Origin: an uncultured Akkermansia sp.
GTDB lineage: Bacteria; Verrucomicrobiota; Verrucomicrobiia; Verrucomicrobiales; Akkermansiaceae
DNA: 64,000 nt
Direction: 5' to 3'
Assembly: GCA_905200945.1 (NCBI GenBank)
Contig: CAJKMG010000014.1
Span: forward strand, 1 to 64,000
The notes below the pieces were generated by a model, which searched no databases, was not told the DNA's origin, and saw nothing but the letters and a program-made list of their open reading frames with translations. Of the stretch, positions 34,488 to 47,326 are shown piece by piece (the stretch's first letter is position 1; each line of letters begins with the position of its first letter). The position numbers and the translations under genes are program-made.

Positions 34488-35555
34488 TCAGAAATGGATG
34501 GGAGTTTGAACGTATTTCATGTCGTGGCGCACCATGATGCGTACGAGTTCCTCAAACGGAGTGGAGGTGGGGTTCCAGCCAAGAAGGGTTTTGGCTTTGG
34601 TGGGGTCTCCCAGAAGTTGTTCAACTTCGGCAGGGCGGAAATATTTGGGGTCCACTTCCACCAGGATATTACCCGTTTTCCTGTCGCGCCCGCGCTCTTC
34701 CACGCCTTCACCCTCCCATTCCAGCTCTATTCCTGCCTCATGGAAGGCCAGCGTGCAGAATTCCCTGACCGTGTGCATTTCCCCGGTGGCGATGACGAAG
34801 TCTTCCGGTGTGTCGTGCTGGAGAATCAGCCACATGCATTCTACGTAATCTTTCGCGTAACCCCAGTCGCGCAGGGCGTTCAGGTTGCCCAGGTAAAGCT
34901 TGTCCTGCATGCCCTGGGCAATGCGTGCCGCCGCCAGCGTGATTTTGCGGGTAACGAAATTTTCTCCGCGGCGTTCGCTTTCGTGGTTGAACAGGATGCC
35001 GTTAACGGCAAACATATTGTAGGATTCCCGGTAATTCTTGGTAATCCAGAATCCGTATTGCTTGGCTACGCCGTAGGGTGAACGGGGGTAAAACGGCGTG
35101 GTTTCCTTCTGGGGGACTTCCTGCACCAGCCCGAAAAGCTCGGACGTGGAAGCCTGGTAGATGCGGCATTTCTTTTCCATGCCCAGAATGCGGACGGCTT
35201 CCAGCATGCGGAGGGTTCCCACGGCATCCGTTTCCGCCGTGTATTCCGGTACGTCAAAACTGACTTTCACATGGCTCTGGGCTGCCAGATTGTAGATTTC
35301 ATCCGGCTGCACGGTCTGGATGATGCGGATGAGTGAACTGGAATCCGTCATGTCCCCGTAGTGGAGGTTAATCAGGCGGTTTTTCTTCATGTCGCGCACC
35401 CATTCGTCCAGGTAAAGGTGTTCGATGCGGCCCGTGTTGAAGGAGGAGGACCGGCGCAGGATGCCGTGTACTTCATACCCTTTATCAATCAGGAATTCTG
35501 CAAGAAAGGAGCCGTCCTGACCCGTAATGCCGGAGATTAATGCGATTTTGCTCAT
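34488..35555 (-). CDS. gmd: GDP-mannose 4,6-dehydratase
   Basis: First committed step to GDP-L-fucose. 355 residues: glycine-rich NADP site GITGQDGSFLAEFL, RRSSSFNTGRIEHLY, active-site YQASTSELFGLVQEVPQKE, and SPYGVAKQYGF (Y-x-x-x-K). Start ATG 35555; the longer reading from 35627 is not coding-like. It forms a tight gmd-fcl pair. Fucosylated surface glycans or capsule are the likely products. Confidence 0.97.
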   Translation of the reverse strand: MSKIALISGITGQDGSFLAEFLIDKGYEVHGILRRSSSFNTGRIEHLYLDEWVRDMKKNRLINLHYGDMTDSSSLIRIIQTVQPDEIYNLAAQSHVKVSFDVPEYTAETDAVGTLRMLEAVRILGMEKKCRIYQASTSELFGLVQEVPQKETTPFYPRSPYGVAKQYGFWITKNYRESYNMFAVNGILFNHESERRGENFVTRKITLAAARIAQGMQDKLYLGNLNALRDWGYAKDYVECMWLILQHDTPEDFVIATGEMHTVREFCTLAFHEAGIELEWEGEGVEERGRDRKTGNILVEVDPKYFRPAEVEQLLGDPTKAKTLLGWNPTSTPFEELVRIMVRHDMKYVQTPIHF

Positions 35556-35704
35556 ATGGTGTGTTAGATGGTTTGATGGAGGGAGAGGTTGAGGAATAAA
35601 GGAGCCTCTCCCGGAGCCGCAATTCATGGACTCCGAGCCTAAATAACATATTTTCCCCAGCGGGGCGAGAAAAATGCTCCGGTTCGCAGGGAGGGGCAGC
35701 TCCG

Positions 35705-36823
35705 TCAGCGGATGTCCTGCCGCTTGCCGGCCGCAATCATCTGCTTGAAATCCCGGAACAGGTATTGGGGATCCCTGGGGCCGGGCGCCGCTTCCGGGTG
35801 GTATTGCACGCTGAATACGGGAAGCGTCCTGTGGGCGATGCCTTCCACGGTATTGTCATTCAGATTGATCAGCGTTATTTCCACGTCGTCCGGCACGGTG
35901 GCCGGATCCACGGCAAAACCGTGATTCTGGGATGTGATACTGATTTTACCCGTTTTCAAGTCTTTGACCGGATGGTTCGCCCCCCGGTGCCCGAATTTCA
36001 GCTTGAAGGTTTTCGCTCCCAGAGCGTGGGAAATAATCTGGTGGCCCAGGCAGATGCCGAACATGGGCACTTTCCCAATCAATGCTGCCACTTCCCGGTG
36101 AATGTCCGTCAGCGTGGCGGGATCTCCCGGACCATTGGAAAGAAAGACGCCGTCCGGTTTCATGGCAAGCACTTCCTCCGCCGTCGTGTGGGCGGGAACT
36201 ACGGTTACGCGGAAGCCGTTTTCCCTCAACTGGCGCAGGATGTTGTATTTAATGCCGAAGTCAAAGGCTACGATGTCGTATTCCGCAGGGGGAAGAGTTT
36301 TTCCCGTAACCAGCGCGTCCACTTCCTCCGGCGTCATGGGACGGGAACCGATTTTGTCCACGATGTTGCAGCCTTCCATGGAGGGGGCGTTTCTGGCTGC
36401 TTCCACGGCTTCCTCCGGCGTCAGCTCCGTGGTGAGGCAGGCGCGCATGGCCCCGGTGGACCGCAGATGCTTGGCGATTTTGCGGGTATCTACCCCTTCG
36501 ATGCCGATGACGCCCTGTTTTTCCAGCCACGGACCCAGGGATTCCGTGGCCCGCCAGTTGGAGTGAACTTTCGCCAGCTCCGCCACCACGAAACCGCTGA
36601 CCTGCGCTTTGCCTGATTCCCCGTCTTCCGGGTTGACGCCGTAATTGCCGATCAGGGGATAGGTCATGGTGACGATCTGGCCGCTGTAGGACGGATCCGT
36701 CAATACTTCCTGATAGCCGGTCATGGACGTGTTGAAGCAGGCTTCCCCCACTTCCGTGCCCGTGGCTCCGAAGTGCGAACCGATGAAGACGCTTCCGTCT
36801 TCCAGTGCGAGAATGGCTCTCAT
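35705..36823 (-). CDS. carA: Carbamoyl-phosphate synthase small subunit
   Basis: Glutaminase subunit feeding ammonia to CarB for pyrimidine and arginine synthesis. 372 residues: N-terminal ALEDGSVFIGSHFGATG and TGYQEVLTDPSYSGQIV; class I glutamine amidotransferase domain with SNGPGDPATL, nucleophile Cys 258 in FGICLGHQ, and HPEAAPGPRDPQYLF (His/Glu). Start ATG 36823, 32 bp after the carB stop. Gene order is carB then carA, opposite to the usual carA-carB. Confidence 0.97.
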   Translation of the reverse strand: MRAILALEDGSVFIGSHFGATGTEVGEACFNTSMTGYQEVLTDPSYSGQIVTMTYPLIGNYGVNPEDGESGKAQVSGFVVAELAKVHSNWRATESLGPWLEKQGVIGIEGVDTRKIAKHLRSTGAMRACLTTELTPEEAVEAARNAPSMEGCNIVDKIGSRPMTPEEVDALVTGKTLPPAEYDIVAFDFGIKYNILRQLRENGFRVTVVPAHTTAEEVLAMKPDGVFLSNGPGDPATLTDIHREVAALIGKVPMFGICLGHQIISHALGAKTFKLKFGHRGANHPVKDLKTGKISITSQNHGFAVDPATVPDDVEITLINLNDNTVEGIAHRTLPVFSVQYHPEAAPGPRDPQYLFRDFKQMIAAGKRQDIR

Positions 36824-36855
36824 GGTGATGTAAGTATGCTGTAGGTGGTGCGGGA

Positions 36856-40059
<3,204 letters not shown>

Positions 40060-40125
40060 AATGGCGATGGAAGAATCCTGTAGTCCTGGACCGCGGATTT
40101 CCGCCGGGGGAATTAAGTGCCCGCC

Positions 40126-40293
40126 GGGCTCCGGAGGAAAGTTTTTTTACGGTCAATGACGCGGATTTTTAGAGGGTGGGGAACGGTGGAAAATGGAGGA
40201 GGAAGGAGGCCGGAACAAGGCGCGCCAAGGCTCCGGAGCCGTGCCTTCCCTGCGGGCAGAGGCTTGACCCGCGAGGGGGGCGGCACAACTCCG
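40126..40293. repeat. Three CTCCGGAG palindromes upstream of carB
   Basis: CTCCGGAG occurs at about 40129, 40230 and 40289 between glnN and carB, in slightly longer contexts (GGCTCCGGAGCC at the middle one). No T-run follows, and I cannot assign a terminator or attenuator. No gene is visible in 40060-40312. Confidence 0.4.
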
Positions 40294-40312
40294 GAGCCCG
40301 TCGGTGCACCCA

Positions 40313-42448
40313 CTAATAGATGAACAGCATTTCCCGGTACTTGGGGAGAGGCCAGGACCGGTCGTTCACCAGGGTTTCTGCGGCATCGACGCTGGTTCTC
40401 AATTGGGACATCGCGGCAAGGATGTCCTCATGGCAGCTCGTAAGCGCCGTTTCCAGGGTATCCAGGTCGGATACGATGGAATCCAGGGCGTCGCCCAGCT
40501 TGTCCGCCAGCTTTTGCAGGGCGGCGGTACCGTTGGTCCGCTTGGCTTCCAGAGCCCTGGAGAGCGCGGCAACGGTTTGCCCGTATTCGTTGCGCAGGGC
40601 GGGGAGGATGATGGTGGCCGCCATTTCCCAGGACAGGCGCCCTTCAATGCGGATGCGTCTGTGGTATTCTTCCAGGAAAATCTCAAACCTGGATTCCAGC
40701 TCCCGCCTGGAAAAGACGCCGTACTTTTCAAACAGGGCCACATTCTTTTCATTCACCAGGGTGTAAAGGGCCGTCATCGTATTTTTCAGGTTGGGGAGGC
40801 CTCTGCGTTCCGCTTCCTTCACCCATTCCTCCGAATAGTTGTCTCCGTTGAAGATGATTCTCTTGTGTTCGGAAATCCTGCGCTTGAGCGTTTCCTGAAG
40901 CTGCGGCAGGAATGTTTCCGGAGCGAAGGAAGAAAGTTCTTCCGCAAGGGAGTCGAGGGCTTCCGCCACAATGGTGTTCAGGGTCATCATGGGTCCCGCG
41001 CAGGATTGGGCGGAGCCCGGTGCTCGGAATTCAAATTTGTTGCCGGTGAAGGCAAACGGGCTGGTGCGGTTGCGGTCCGTCGCGTCCCGGGGAAGGACGG
41101 GAAGCGTATCCACGCCGATTTTGAGCGTATCGTTGCGTTTGCCGCAGCCGGAAGAGCCATTGATCATATTCTCAATCACTTCATTGAGCTGGGCTCCCAG
41201 GAAAATGGAGATAATGGCGGGGGGCGCTTCGTTCGCTCCCAGGCGGTGGTCGTTCCCGGCGCTGGCCACGGAATTGCGCAACAGGTCGCTGTGCTTGTCA
41301 ACAGCCTCGATGATGGCGGTCAGGACGGTCAGGAAAATGGCGTTCTGCTGCGGGTCCGAACCGGGGTCCAGCAGGTTTTTGTTTCCGTAGGAAATGGACC
41401 AGTTGTTATGCTTGCCGGAACCGTTGACGCCTGCAAATGGCTTTTCATGAAGCAGGCATACCAGGCCATGCTTGCTGGCCTGCTGGCGCAGAATCTCCAT
41501 CACCAGCATGTTATGGTCGATCGCCAGGTTCACGTCCTCAAACAGAGGGGCCAGTTCAAATTGCGCGGGCGCCACTTCGTTGTGGCGGGTCTTGGCAGGG
41601 ATTCCCAGTCTCCAGAGTTCCTGTTCCACGTCACTCATGAAATTAAGGACACGAGGCTTGATGGAGCCGAAATAATGGTCTTCCAGCTGCTGGTGCTTGG
41701 CGGGAGGTGCGCCGAAAAGGGTGCGCCCCGTCTGGACCAGGTCCGGGCGGTTCAGGTAAAAATTCTTGTCAATGAGGAAGTACTCCTGTTCCGGTCCCAG
41801 CGTGATGGTCACGTGTTCGTCCGGAAGCCCGAAGCACTTCATCAGCTTCTTGACGGCGTTGCCCAATGCCTGGCGGGAGCGCAGCAGCGGGGTCTTCTTG
41901 TCCAGCGCGTCGCCCGTATAGGAACAGTAAGCGGTTGGGATGCAGAGTGTGGCTCCGTTCCCGTGCCTCTTGATAAAGGCGGGGCTGGTGGGGTCCCATG
42001 CGGTGTATCCGCGGGCCTCAAAGGTGCAGCGCAGTCCGCCGGAGGGGAAACTGGACGCGTCCGGTTCGCTCACAATCAGGTTTTTTCCGGAAAAGCTCAT
42101 GATGGGTTCCATCCCTTTGGGATCCAGGAAGGAATCGTGCTTCTCCGCCGTGGAGCCCGTCATGGGCTGGAACCAGTGCGTATAGTGAGTGGCTCCCCGT
42201 TCCAGAGCCCATTGCTTCATGGCGTGGGCCACATCCGCGGCAATGTCCGCATTCAGCGGGAGTCCGTCCTGGATGGTGGCCAGGAGGGTTTTTGCCGTGT
42301 CTTTGGGCAGATACTTCTTCATCACTTCCGTGCTGAAGACATCCTCTCCGTAATAATCAATGCTGACGGGGGCGCTCTCACTTACTCCGCCCACGGGCAG
42401 GGAAGCGATGGCGCTGATGGCTTGTGTTCGTGTCGAGTCACTCATCAT
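40313..42448 (-). CDS. glnN: Glutamine synthetase, type III
   Basis: Makes glutamine from glutamate and ammonia. About 711 residues, the size of GSIII and far longer than GSI (about 470). Landmarks: EDVFSTEVMKKYLP near the N-terminus, GATHYTHWFQPMTGSTAEKHD, EPDASSFPSGGLRCTFEARG, GPEQEYFLIDKNFYLNRPDL, RHNEVAPAQFELAP, and PFAGVNGSGKHNNWSI. Starts at ATG 42448 (or 42445): the TTG at 42502 lies upstream of the sigma-54 promoter at 42474-42490, so it is ruled out if that promoter is used. The predicted leader is about 15 nt with no Shine-Dalgarno. Divergent from gltB; a second GSIII is at 51-53 kb. Confidence 0.96.
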   Translation of the reverse strand: MMSDSTRTQAISAIASLPVGGVSESAPVSIDYYGEDVFSTEVMKKYLPKDTAKTLLATIQDGLPLNADIAADVAHAMKQWALERGATHYTHWFQPMTGSTAEKHDSFLDPKGMEPIMSFSGKNLIVSEPDASSFPSGGLRCTFEARGYTAWDPTSPAFIKRHGNGATLCIPTAYCSYTGDALDKKTPLLRSRQALGNAVKKLMKCFGLPDEHVTITLGPEQEYFLIDKNFYLNRPDLVQTGRTLFGAPPAKHQQLEDHYFGSIKPRVLNFMSDVEQELWRLGIPAKTRHNEVAPAQFELAPLFEDVNLAIDHNMLVMEILRQQASKHGLVCLLHEKPFAGVNGSGKHNNWSISYGNKNLLDPGSDPQQNAIFLTVLTAIIEAVDKHSDLLRNSVASAGNDHRLGANEAPPAIISIFLGAQLNEVIENMINGSSGCGKRNDTLKIGVDTLPVLPRDATDRNRTSPFAFTGNKFEFRAPGSAQSCAGPMMTLNTIVAEALDSLAEELSSFAPETFLPQLQETLKRRISEHKRIIFNGDNYSEEWVKEAERRGLPNLKNTMTALYTLVNEKNVALFEKYGVFSRRELESRFEIFLEEYHRRIRIEGRLSWEMAATIILPALRNEYGQTVAALSRALEAKRTNGTAALQKLADKLGDALDSIVSDLDTLETALTSCHEDILAAMSQLRTSVDAAETLVNDRSWPLPKYREMLFIY

Positions 42449-42473
42449 GGTTAACTGTTGTACCTTTTTCTCC

Positions 42474-42490
42474 AGCAAGAAACGTGCCAA
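42474..42490 (-). promoter_or_regulatory. Sigma-54 promoter of glnN
   Basis: On the minus strand TTGGCACG-TTTC-TTGCT, a perfect match to the -24/-12 consensus TGGCACG-N4-TTGCW with correct spacing. Predicted +1 is about 42463, 15 nt before ATG 42448. Confidence 0.88.
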
Positions 42491-42519
42491 CTTTTCAGGC
42501 AAACTTTTGCATGAATGTG

Positions 42520-42566
42520 TTGATTGTTTTAATCAATTTATTATTAATATGATATAGATATATTAA
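42520..42566. promoter_or_regulatory. AT-rich palindromes in the glnN-gltB gap
   Basis: TTGATT-GTTTT-AATCAA (42520-42536) and TTAATAT-N9-ATATTAA (about 42543-42565) lie between the glnN promoter and the paired TTACA sites. They might be binding sites for a bending protein such as IHF, or curved DNA helping loop formation; inference only. Confidence 0.4.
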
Positions 42567-42612
42567 AGAGAGGATTGCAAAGAAAGAAAGCGAAACTGCG
42601 AATAAAAATGAA

Positions 42613-42626
42613 TTACAAAAATGTAA
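42613..42626. promoter_or_regulatory. Palindrome TTACA-AAAA-TGTAA, enhancer site 1
   Basis: Perfect dyad, identical to the copy at 42646-42659 (the shared string is ATTACAAAAATGTAAAA). The two dyads are 33 bp apart, about three helical turns, so they face the same way. About 157 bp upstream of the predicted glnN start and about 199 bp upstream of that of gltB: the distance range of upstream activator sites for sigma-54 enhancer-binding proteins. Confidence 0.75.
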
Positions 42627-42645
42627 AATGACAGCAAGAGGGTGA

Positions 42646-42659
42646 TTACAAAAATGTAA
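42646..42659. promoter_or_regulatory. Palindrome TTACA-AAAA-TGTAA, enhancer site 2
   Basis: Second identical copy. About 190 bp upstream of the predicted glnN start and about 166 bp upstream of that of gltB, so the pair lies nearly midway between the two divergent sigma-54 promoters. Confidence 0.75.
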
Positions 42660-42790
42660 AAAATTCTTCTTGGGAGGAACGATATTTTTATTCTGGCGTA
42701 AAATGCCCTGTTGTGCCGGCAACCGCTCCAGGCTTTGTAAAACAGGGGTAGAGCAAATTGAAAGCGGAAAAACAGGAAGTCTGAACAATG

Positions 42791-42807
42791 TTGGCACGAT
42801 TTTTGCT
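42791..42807 (+). promoter_or_regulatory. Sigma-54 promoter of gltB
   Basis: TTGGCACG-ATTT-TTGCT, a perfect -24/-12 consensus match. GG at 42793-42794 and GC at 42805-42806 are the invariant dinucleotides. Predicted +1 about 42818, giving a 29-nt leader to ATG 42847. Confidence 0.9.
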
Positions 42808-42846
42808 GCAAATAAGTCAGCTTAACCCAAACAAAGCAGCAAACTG

Positions 42847-45800
42847 ATGAATAGCGATCAATTCGAGACAGGCATTCCTGCGCCGCAGGGATTGTATGAC
42901 TTTGAACAGGAGAGGGACGCCTGCGGCGTTGGCCTGGTGGCTGACCTGAAAAATGAACCGAGCCACAAAATCATTGAAACGGGGATTACTGTTCTTAAGA
43001 GGCTCATGCACCGCGGCGCCGTGGGGAGCGATCCGGATACCGGGGACGGCGCGGGCATTCTGCTGGCCCTTCCGGATGAATTTTTCCGCCTGGCGCTTCC
43101 CAACAAGCTTCCCGCCAGAGGCAAATACGGGGTGGCCATGATGTTCGGCGGATGCGGCCATGAAGAGGAATTGGAAGCCGCCGTCACGGAAAACGGCGGC
43201 AGCGTGATTGCGTGGAGGCAGGTTCCCGTGGATCGGGACAGCATCGGTAAAAACGCCCAGCGCACGTGCCCCCTGATCCGTCAGTTGTTCATTGACGGCA
43301 GCGGTTTTGCGGATCAGGCGGAATTTGAACGCAAACTGTTCGTGATGCGCCGGGAAATGGAACGGCGCGTGGAAGGCTGTTATGTGTGCAGCTGCTCCAG
43401 CCGCAGCATTGTGTACAAGGGGCTGTTCCTCGGCACGCAGATTGAAGGATTTTACGGAGATCTGGCCAGCGAGCATTTCAAATCCCCCCTGGCTCTTGTC
43501 CACCAGCGCTACAGCACGAATACTTTCCCAACCTGGAGCCTGGCCCATCCCTTCAGGTATCTGGCCCACAACGGGGAAATCAATACCCTGCGCGGGAACC
43601 TGAATCACCTGAGCGTGCGTGAGCCGCATTTGTCTTCCACTCTGCTGGGGGATGACCTGCAAAAGCTGCTGCCTCTTATTCCCCCCGGCCAGAGCGATTC
43701 CGCCTGCCTGGACAACATGGTTGAGCTGCTGGCCGCCGCCGGGCGGGACCTGCGCCATGTCATGCTCATGCTTATGCCGCAGGCCTGGGGCGTCAACTAC
43801 CATTTAGGGCCGGATGTGCGCGGTTTCTTTGAATACCACTCCGCCATGATGGAGCCCTGGGACGGTCCGACCGCCGTCGTTTTTTCCGATGGTATCAATG
43901 CGGGCGCCATGCTGGACCGCAACGGCCTGCGCCCCGCGCGCTATACGCTGACCACGGATGATATTTTCATTCTGGCTTCGGAAACGGGCGTGGCGGACAT
44001 TCCCGCGGAAAAAGTAGCCCGCAAAGGCCGCCTCCGTCCCGGGGAAATGATTTACTGCGACCTGGTGCACCACCGGCTGGTATCCGATGCTGAAACCAAG
44101 AATGAAATGGCCAGGCGTATGCCCTACCGCCGCTGGGTGGAGAAAAACAAGATTTCCGTCCGTTCCCTGTTTGATTCCATTTCCGCTTCTGCGGAAATGC
44201 CGGACCTCGTGGGCCGCCAGCGCCAGTTCGGATTTACCCAGGAGGATGTGGAGCTGATTATCCGTCCCATGATGCTGAAAGGCGCGGAGCCCCTCGGCTC
44301 CATGGGAAATGACGCGCCGCTGGCCGTCCTCTCCGGAAAGGCGCCTCTCCTGTTCAATTATTTCAAGCAGTTGTTCGCCCAGGTGACCAACCCTCCCATC
44401 GACCCCATCCGGGAGGAACTGGTCATGAGCCTGACCACATACATAGGCAACCATCCCAACATTCTGGAAGAGACGCCGGAGCACGCCCGTCTTATCAAGA
44501 TGGCGCGCCCCGTCATTACGGATGAAGAACTCAACCGCCTCTGCAATATTCGGGAGGCCGGCTTCCCTTCCGCCAGGCTTTCCATCCAGTTCCCGGAAGG
44601 AGGGGACGGAAAAGCCCTGCGGGAGACGCTGGAAAGCCTGGCGGAATCCGCCGTGGGCCTGGTCAGGTCCGGCGTGCGCATTCTGGTGCTGACGGACCGC
44701 AACATAGGGCACGGCTACCTTCCCGTTCCCAGCCTTTTGGCCTGTTCCGTGGTGAACCGCGCGCTGACGTCCGCCGGGCTGCGTTCCGATGTGGGTCTGA
44801 TTCTGGAAACCGGGGAGGCGAGGGAAACAATGCACTTTGCTCTGCTTCTGGGTTTCGGGGCCACGGCAGTCAATCCGTACCTGGCTCTGGCGACGGTTAC
44901 TTCCCTGGCCGCGCCGCAGGACTGCCCTCTGGATGTAGTGAAAGCCTCCGGCAACTACATTAATGCCATAGACAAGGGACTGCTCAAAATCATGTCCAAG
45001 ATGGGCATTTCCACGTTGCGCAGCTACCGCTCCTCCCAGCTGTTCGAGGCGGTGGGTCTGAACCGGGAACTGATTGACGAATTCTTTCCCGGCACCGTCA
45101 GCCGCGTAGGAGGCATAGGGCTGGATGAAATAGCCGCGGAATGCAACCAGCGCGCCGTGCAAAACGCGGAACACGGGGACAAGCTGGATGCGGGAGGGCA
45201 GTACAAGTATAAGAAAGGAGGGGAGAATCATCTCTGGAATCCGCAGACACTTCAGGCTTTCCGCGCTGCCGTGCGTGACAATAACGAACGGAAATACCGG
45301 GAATTCGCGGATTACAGCAACCGTCAGGCGCAGCATCTCTGCACTTTGCGCGGCCTGTTTGAATTTGCTCCGGCAGACGCTATCCCCCTGGAAGAAGTGG
45401 AAAGCGTGGATTCCATCTTGCGCCGTTTCGTTTCCGGAGCCATGTCTTTGGGGTCCCTCAGCCCGGAAGCCCATGAAACCATCGCCATTGCGATGAATAA
45501 AATCGGAGCCAAAAGCAATTCCGGGGAAGGGGGGGAAGATGAAGCCCGCTATGAACCCAACGCCCGGGGAGAAGCCCGCTACAGCGCCATCAAGCAGGTG
45601 GCGAGCGGGCGTTTTGGAGTGACCATTAATTATCTGCGCCACGCTTCCGAGCTCCAGATTAAGATGGCCCAGGGGGCCAAGCCCGGGGAGGGGGGCCAGC
45701 TCCCGGCGCACAAGGTGGATCCATACATCGCCCGGCTGCGCCATTCCATGCCGAACGTCAGCCTCATATCTCCTCCTCCGCATCATGACATTTACTCCAT

Positions 45801-47286
45801 TGAAGACCTGGCCCAGTTAATTTACGATCTGCGCAACTCCAATCCGGATGCCCGTGTCTCCGTCAAGCTTGTTTCCGAGGTGGGCATCGGCGCGGTTGCC
45901 GCGGGTGTGGTGAAGGCCCATGCGGATGTGGTTGTGGTCAGCGGCCACGACGGCGGCACGGGCGCCTCTCCGCTCACCAGCGTAAAGCACGCCGGACTGC
46001 CGTGGGAGCTGGGGCTGGCGGAAACGCAGCAGACGCTGGTGCTCAACAAGCTCCGTTCCCGGGTCCGGCTCCAGGTGGACGGCCAGCTGCGCACCGGGAG
46101 GGACGTCGTGATGGCCGCCCTGCTGGGGGCGGAGGAATTCGGTTTCGGAACCGCCATCCTGGTTTCCATTGGCTGCGCCATGCTCCGCAGGTGCCATGAA
46201 AATACGTGCCCGGTAGGCGTCGCCACGCAGGATCCGGCCCTGAGGGCCAAATTCAGCGGCAAGCCGGAATACGTCATCAACTACCTCCGCTTCGTGGCCC
46301 AGGAAACGCGGGAAATCCTGGCATCCCTGGGGCTTCGTTCCCTGGATGAAGCCGTAGGCAGGGCAGATCTGCTTTCCGTCAACCGCGCCATAGATTTTTA
46401 CAAGGCCCGGCATTTGGACTTTTCCTCCATCCTGCATGCGGCAGAGGGGGATGGACGCAGGTTTGACCCCTCTTTTGAAAAGGAACCGCTGGACAACTAC
46501 GACCGCCGCCATCTGCTGCCGGCATTGAAGCCCCTGCTGGAAAAGGGGGAAAAGACGGAACTCTGCCGAGACGTCCGCAATGTGGACCGGACGGTGGGGA
46601 CGGAACTTTCCGGTGAGCTGGTGATGAAATTCGGGCCGCGCGGCCTGGCGGAAGATACGCTTACGGTGCACTTTACCGGATGCGCGGGGCAAAGCTTCGG
46701 GGCTTTTCTGGCGCCTGGCGTCACCTTTGAACTTGTCGGGGAGGCGAATGACTTTGTCGGGAAGGGCTTGTCCGGCGGCAAAATCATCGTGCGCCCCCCG
46801 GATCATATCTCCTACGTACCGTCAGACAACGTCATCGCCGGAAACGTCATCGGCTATGGGGCCACTTCCGGCGGCATCTTCCTTCACGGGCAGGCCGGGG
46901 AACGTTTCGCCATCCGCAACAGCGGCGCCAAAATGGTAGTGGAAGGCATCGGCGACCACGGCTGTGAATACATGACCGGGGGCCGTGTGGCGGTGCTCGG
47001 CAAAGTGGGCGTCAATTTCGCCGCGGGGATGACCGGCGGCCTGGCCTACGTGTATGACGCGGACAACAACTTCGATCAGAAATGTAACCTGGGCAGCGTG
47101 GACCTGGAAACGGTCATGCCGCATTCCGCCGATGAAGCGGAATTGCTTCAGCTCATTTACGAGCATTACATGGCTACCAGGAGCCGCAGGGCTTACGACC
47201 TGTTAAACAACTGGCCGGAAGAACGCGGCAAATTCATCAAGGTATTCCCGGTGGAATACCGGCATGCCCTGGCCATGCATTCCTGA
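42847..47286 (+). CDS. gltB: Glutamate synthase (GOGAT) large subunit
   Basis: Makes glutamate from glutamine and 2-oxoglutarate. 1479 residues: class II glutamine amidotransferase with nucleophile Cys 26 (DACGVGLV, after removal of a short propeptide), a central domain, the FMN-binding synthase domain (about 850-1200) with GEGGEDEARY, KPGEGGQLPAHKV and VVVSGHDGGTGASPL, a 3Fe-4S cluster segment IGCAMLRRCHENTCPVG (Cys 1110, 1116, 1121), and the C-terminal beta-helix (GLSGGKIIVRPPDH, GYGATSGGIFLHGQAGERF). No gltD-type small subunit is found in this window, so it relies on one elsewhere or uses ferredoxin. Under a sigma-54 promoter shared with divergent glnN. Confidence 0.97.
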   Translation: MNSDQFETGIPAPQGLYDFEQERDACGVGLVADLKNEPSHKIIETGITVLKRLMHRGAVGSDPDTGDGAGILLALPDEFFRLALPNKLPARGKYGVAMMFGGCGHEEELEAAVTENGGSVIAWRQVPVDRDSIGKNAQRTCPLIRQLFIDGSGFADQAEFERKLFVMRREMERRVEGCYVCSCSSRSIVYKGLFLGTQIEGFYGDLASEHFKSPLALVHQRYSTNTFPTWSLAHPFRYLAHNGEINTLRGNLNHLSVREPHLSSTLLGDDLQKLLPLIPPGQSDSACLDNMVELLAAAGRDLRHVMLMLMPQAWGVNYHLGPDVRGFFEYHSAMMEPWDGPTAVVFSDGINAGAMLDRNGLRPARYTLTTDDIFILASETGVADIPAEKVARKGRLRPGEMIYCDLVHHRLVSDAETKNEMARRMPYRRWVEKNKISVRSLFDSISASAEMPDLVGRQRQFGFTQEDVELIIRPMMLKGAEPLGSMGNDAPLAVLSGKAPLLFNYFKQLFAQVTNPPIDPIREELVMSLTTYIGNHPNILEETPEHARLIKMARPVITDEELNRLCNIREAGFPSARLSIQFPEGGDGKALRETLESLAESAVGLVRSGVRILVLTDRNIGHGYLPVPSLLACSVVNRALTSAGLRSDVGLILETGEARETMHFALLLGFGATAVNPYLALATVTSLAAPQDCPLDVVKASGNYINAIDKGLLKIMSKMGISTLRSYRSSQLFEAVGLNRELIDEFFPGTVSRVGGIGLDEIAAECNQRAVQNAEHGDKLDAGGQYKYKKGGENHLWNPQTLQAFRAAVRDNNERKYREFADYSNRQAQHLCTLRGLFEFAPADAIPLEEVESVDSILRRFVSGAMSLGSLSPEAHETIAIAMNKIGAKSNSGEGGEDEARYEPNARGEARYSAIKQVASGRFGVTINYLRHASELQIKMAQGAKPGEGGQLPAHKVDPYIARLRHSMPNVSLISPPPHHDIYSIEDLAQLIYDLRNSNPDARVSVKLVSEVGIGAVAAGVVKAHADVVVVSGHDGGTGASPLTSVKHAGLPWELGLAETQQTLVLNKLRSRVRLQVDGQLRTGRDVVMAALLGAEEFGFGTAILVSIGCAMLRRCHENTCPVGVATQDPALRAKFSGKPEYVINYLRFVAQETREILASLGLRSLDEAVGRADLLSVNRAIDFYKARHLDFSSILHAAEGDGRRFDPSFEKEPLDNYDRRHLLPALKPLLEKGEKTELCRDVRNVDRTVGTELSGELVMKFGPRGLAEDTLTVHFTGCAGQSFGAFLAPGVTFELVGEANDFVGKGLSGGKIIVRPPDHISYVPSDNVIAGNVIGYGATSGGIFLHGQAGERFAIRNSGAKMVVEGIGDHGCEYMTGGRVAVLGKVGVNFAAGMTGGLAYVYDADNNFDQKCNLGSVDLETVMPHSADEAELLQLIYEHYMATRSRRAYDLLNNWPEERGKFIKVFPVEYRHALAMHS

Positions 47287-47326
47287 AAGAAGCATGCAGC
47301 AGTTTTCTGTTGTTTGGGGTAAGGCC

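Noticed and set aside
40304..42454. 716-codon plus-strand frame opposite glnN
   Set aside because: Antisense shadow of glutamine synthetase III; composition is the mirror of the real gene and it has no domain.
43804..45786. 660-codon minus-strand frame opposite gltB
   Set aside because: Shadow of the conserved GOGAT sequence; GOGAT motifs on the plus strand are decisive.
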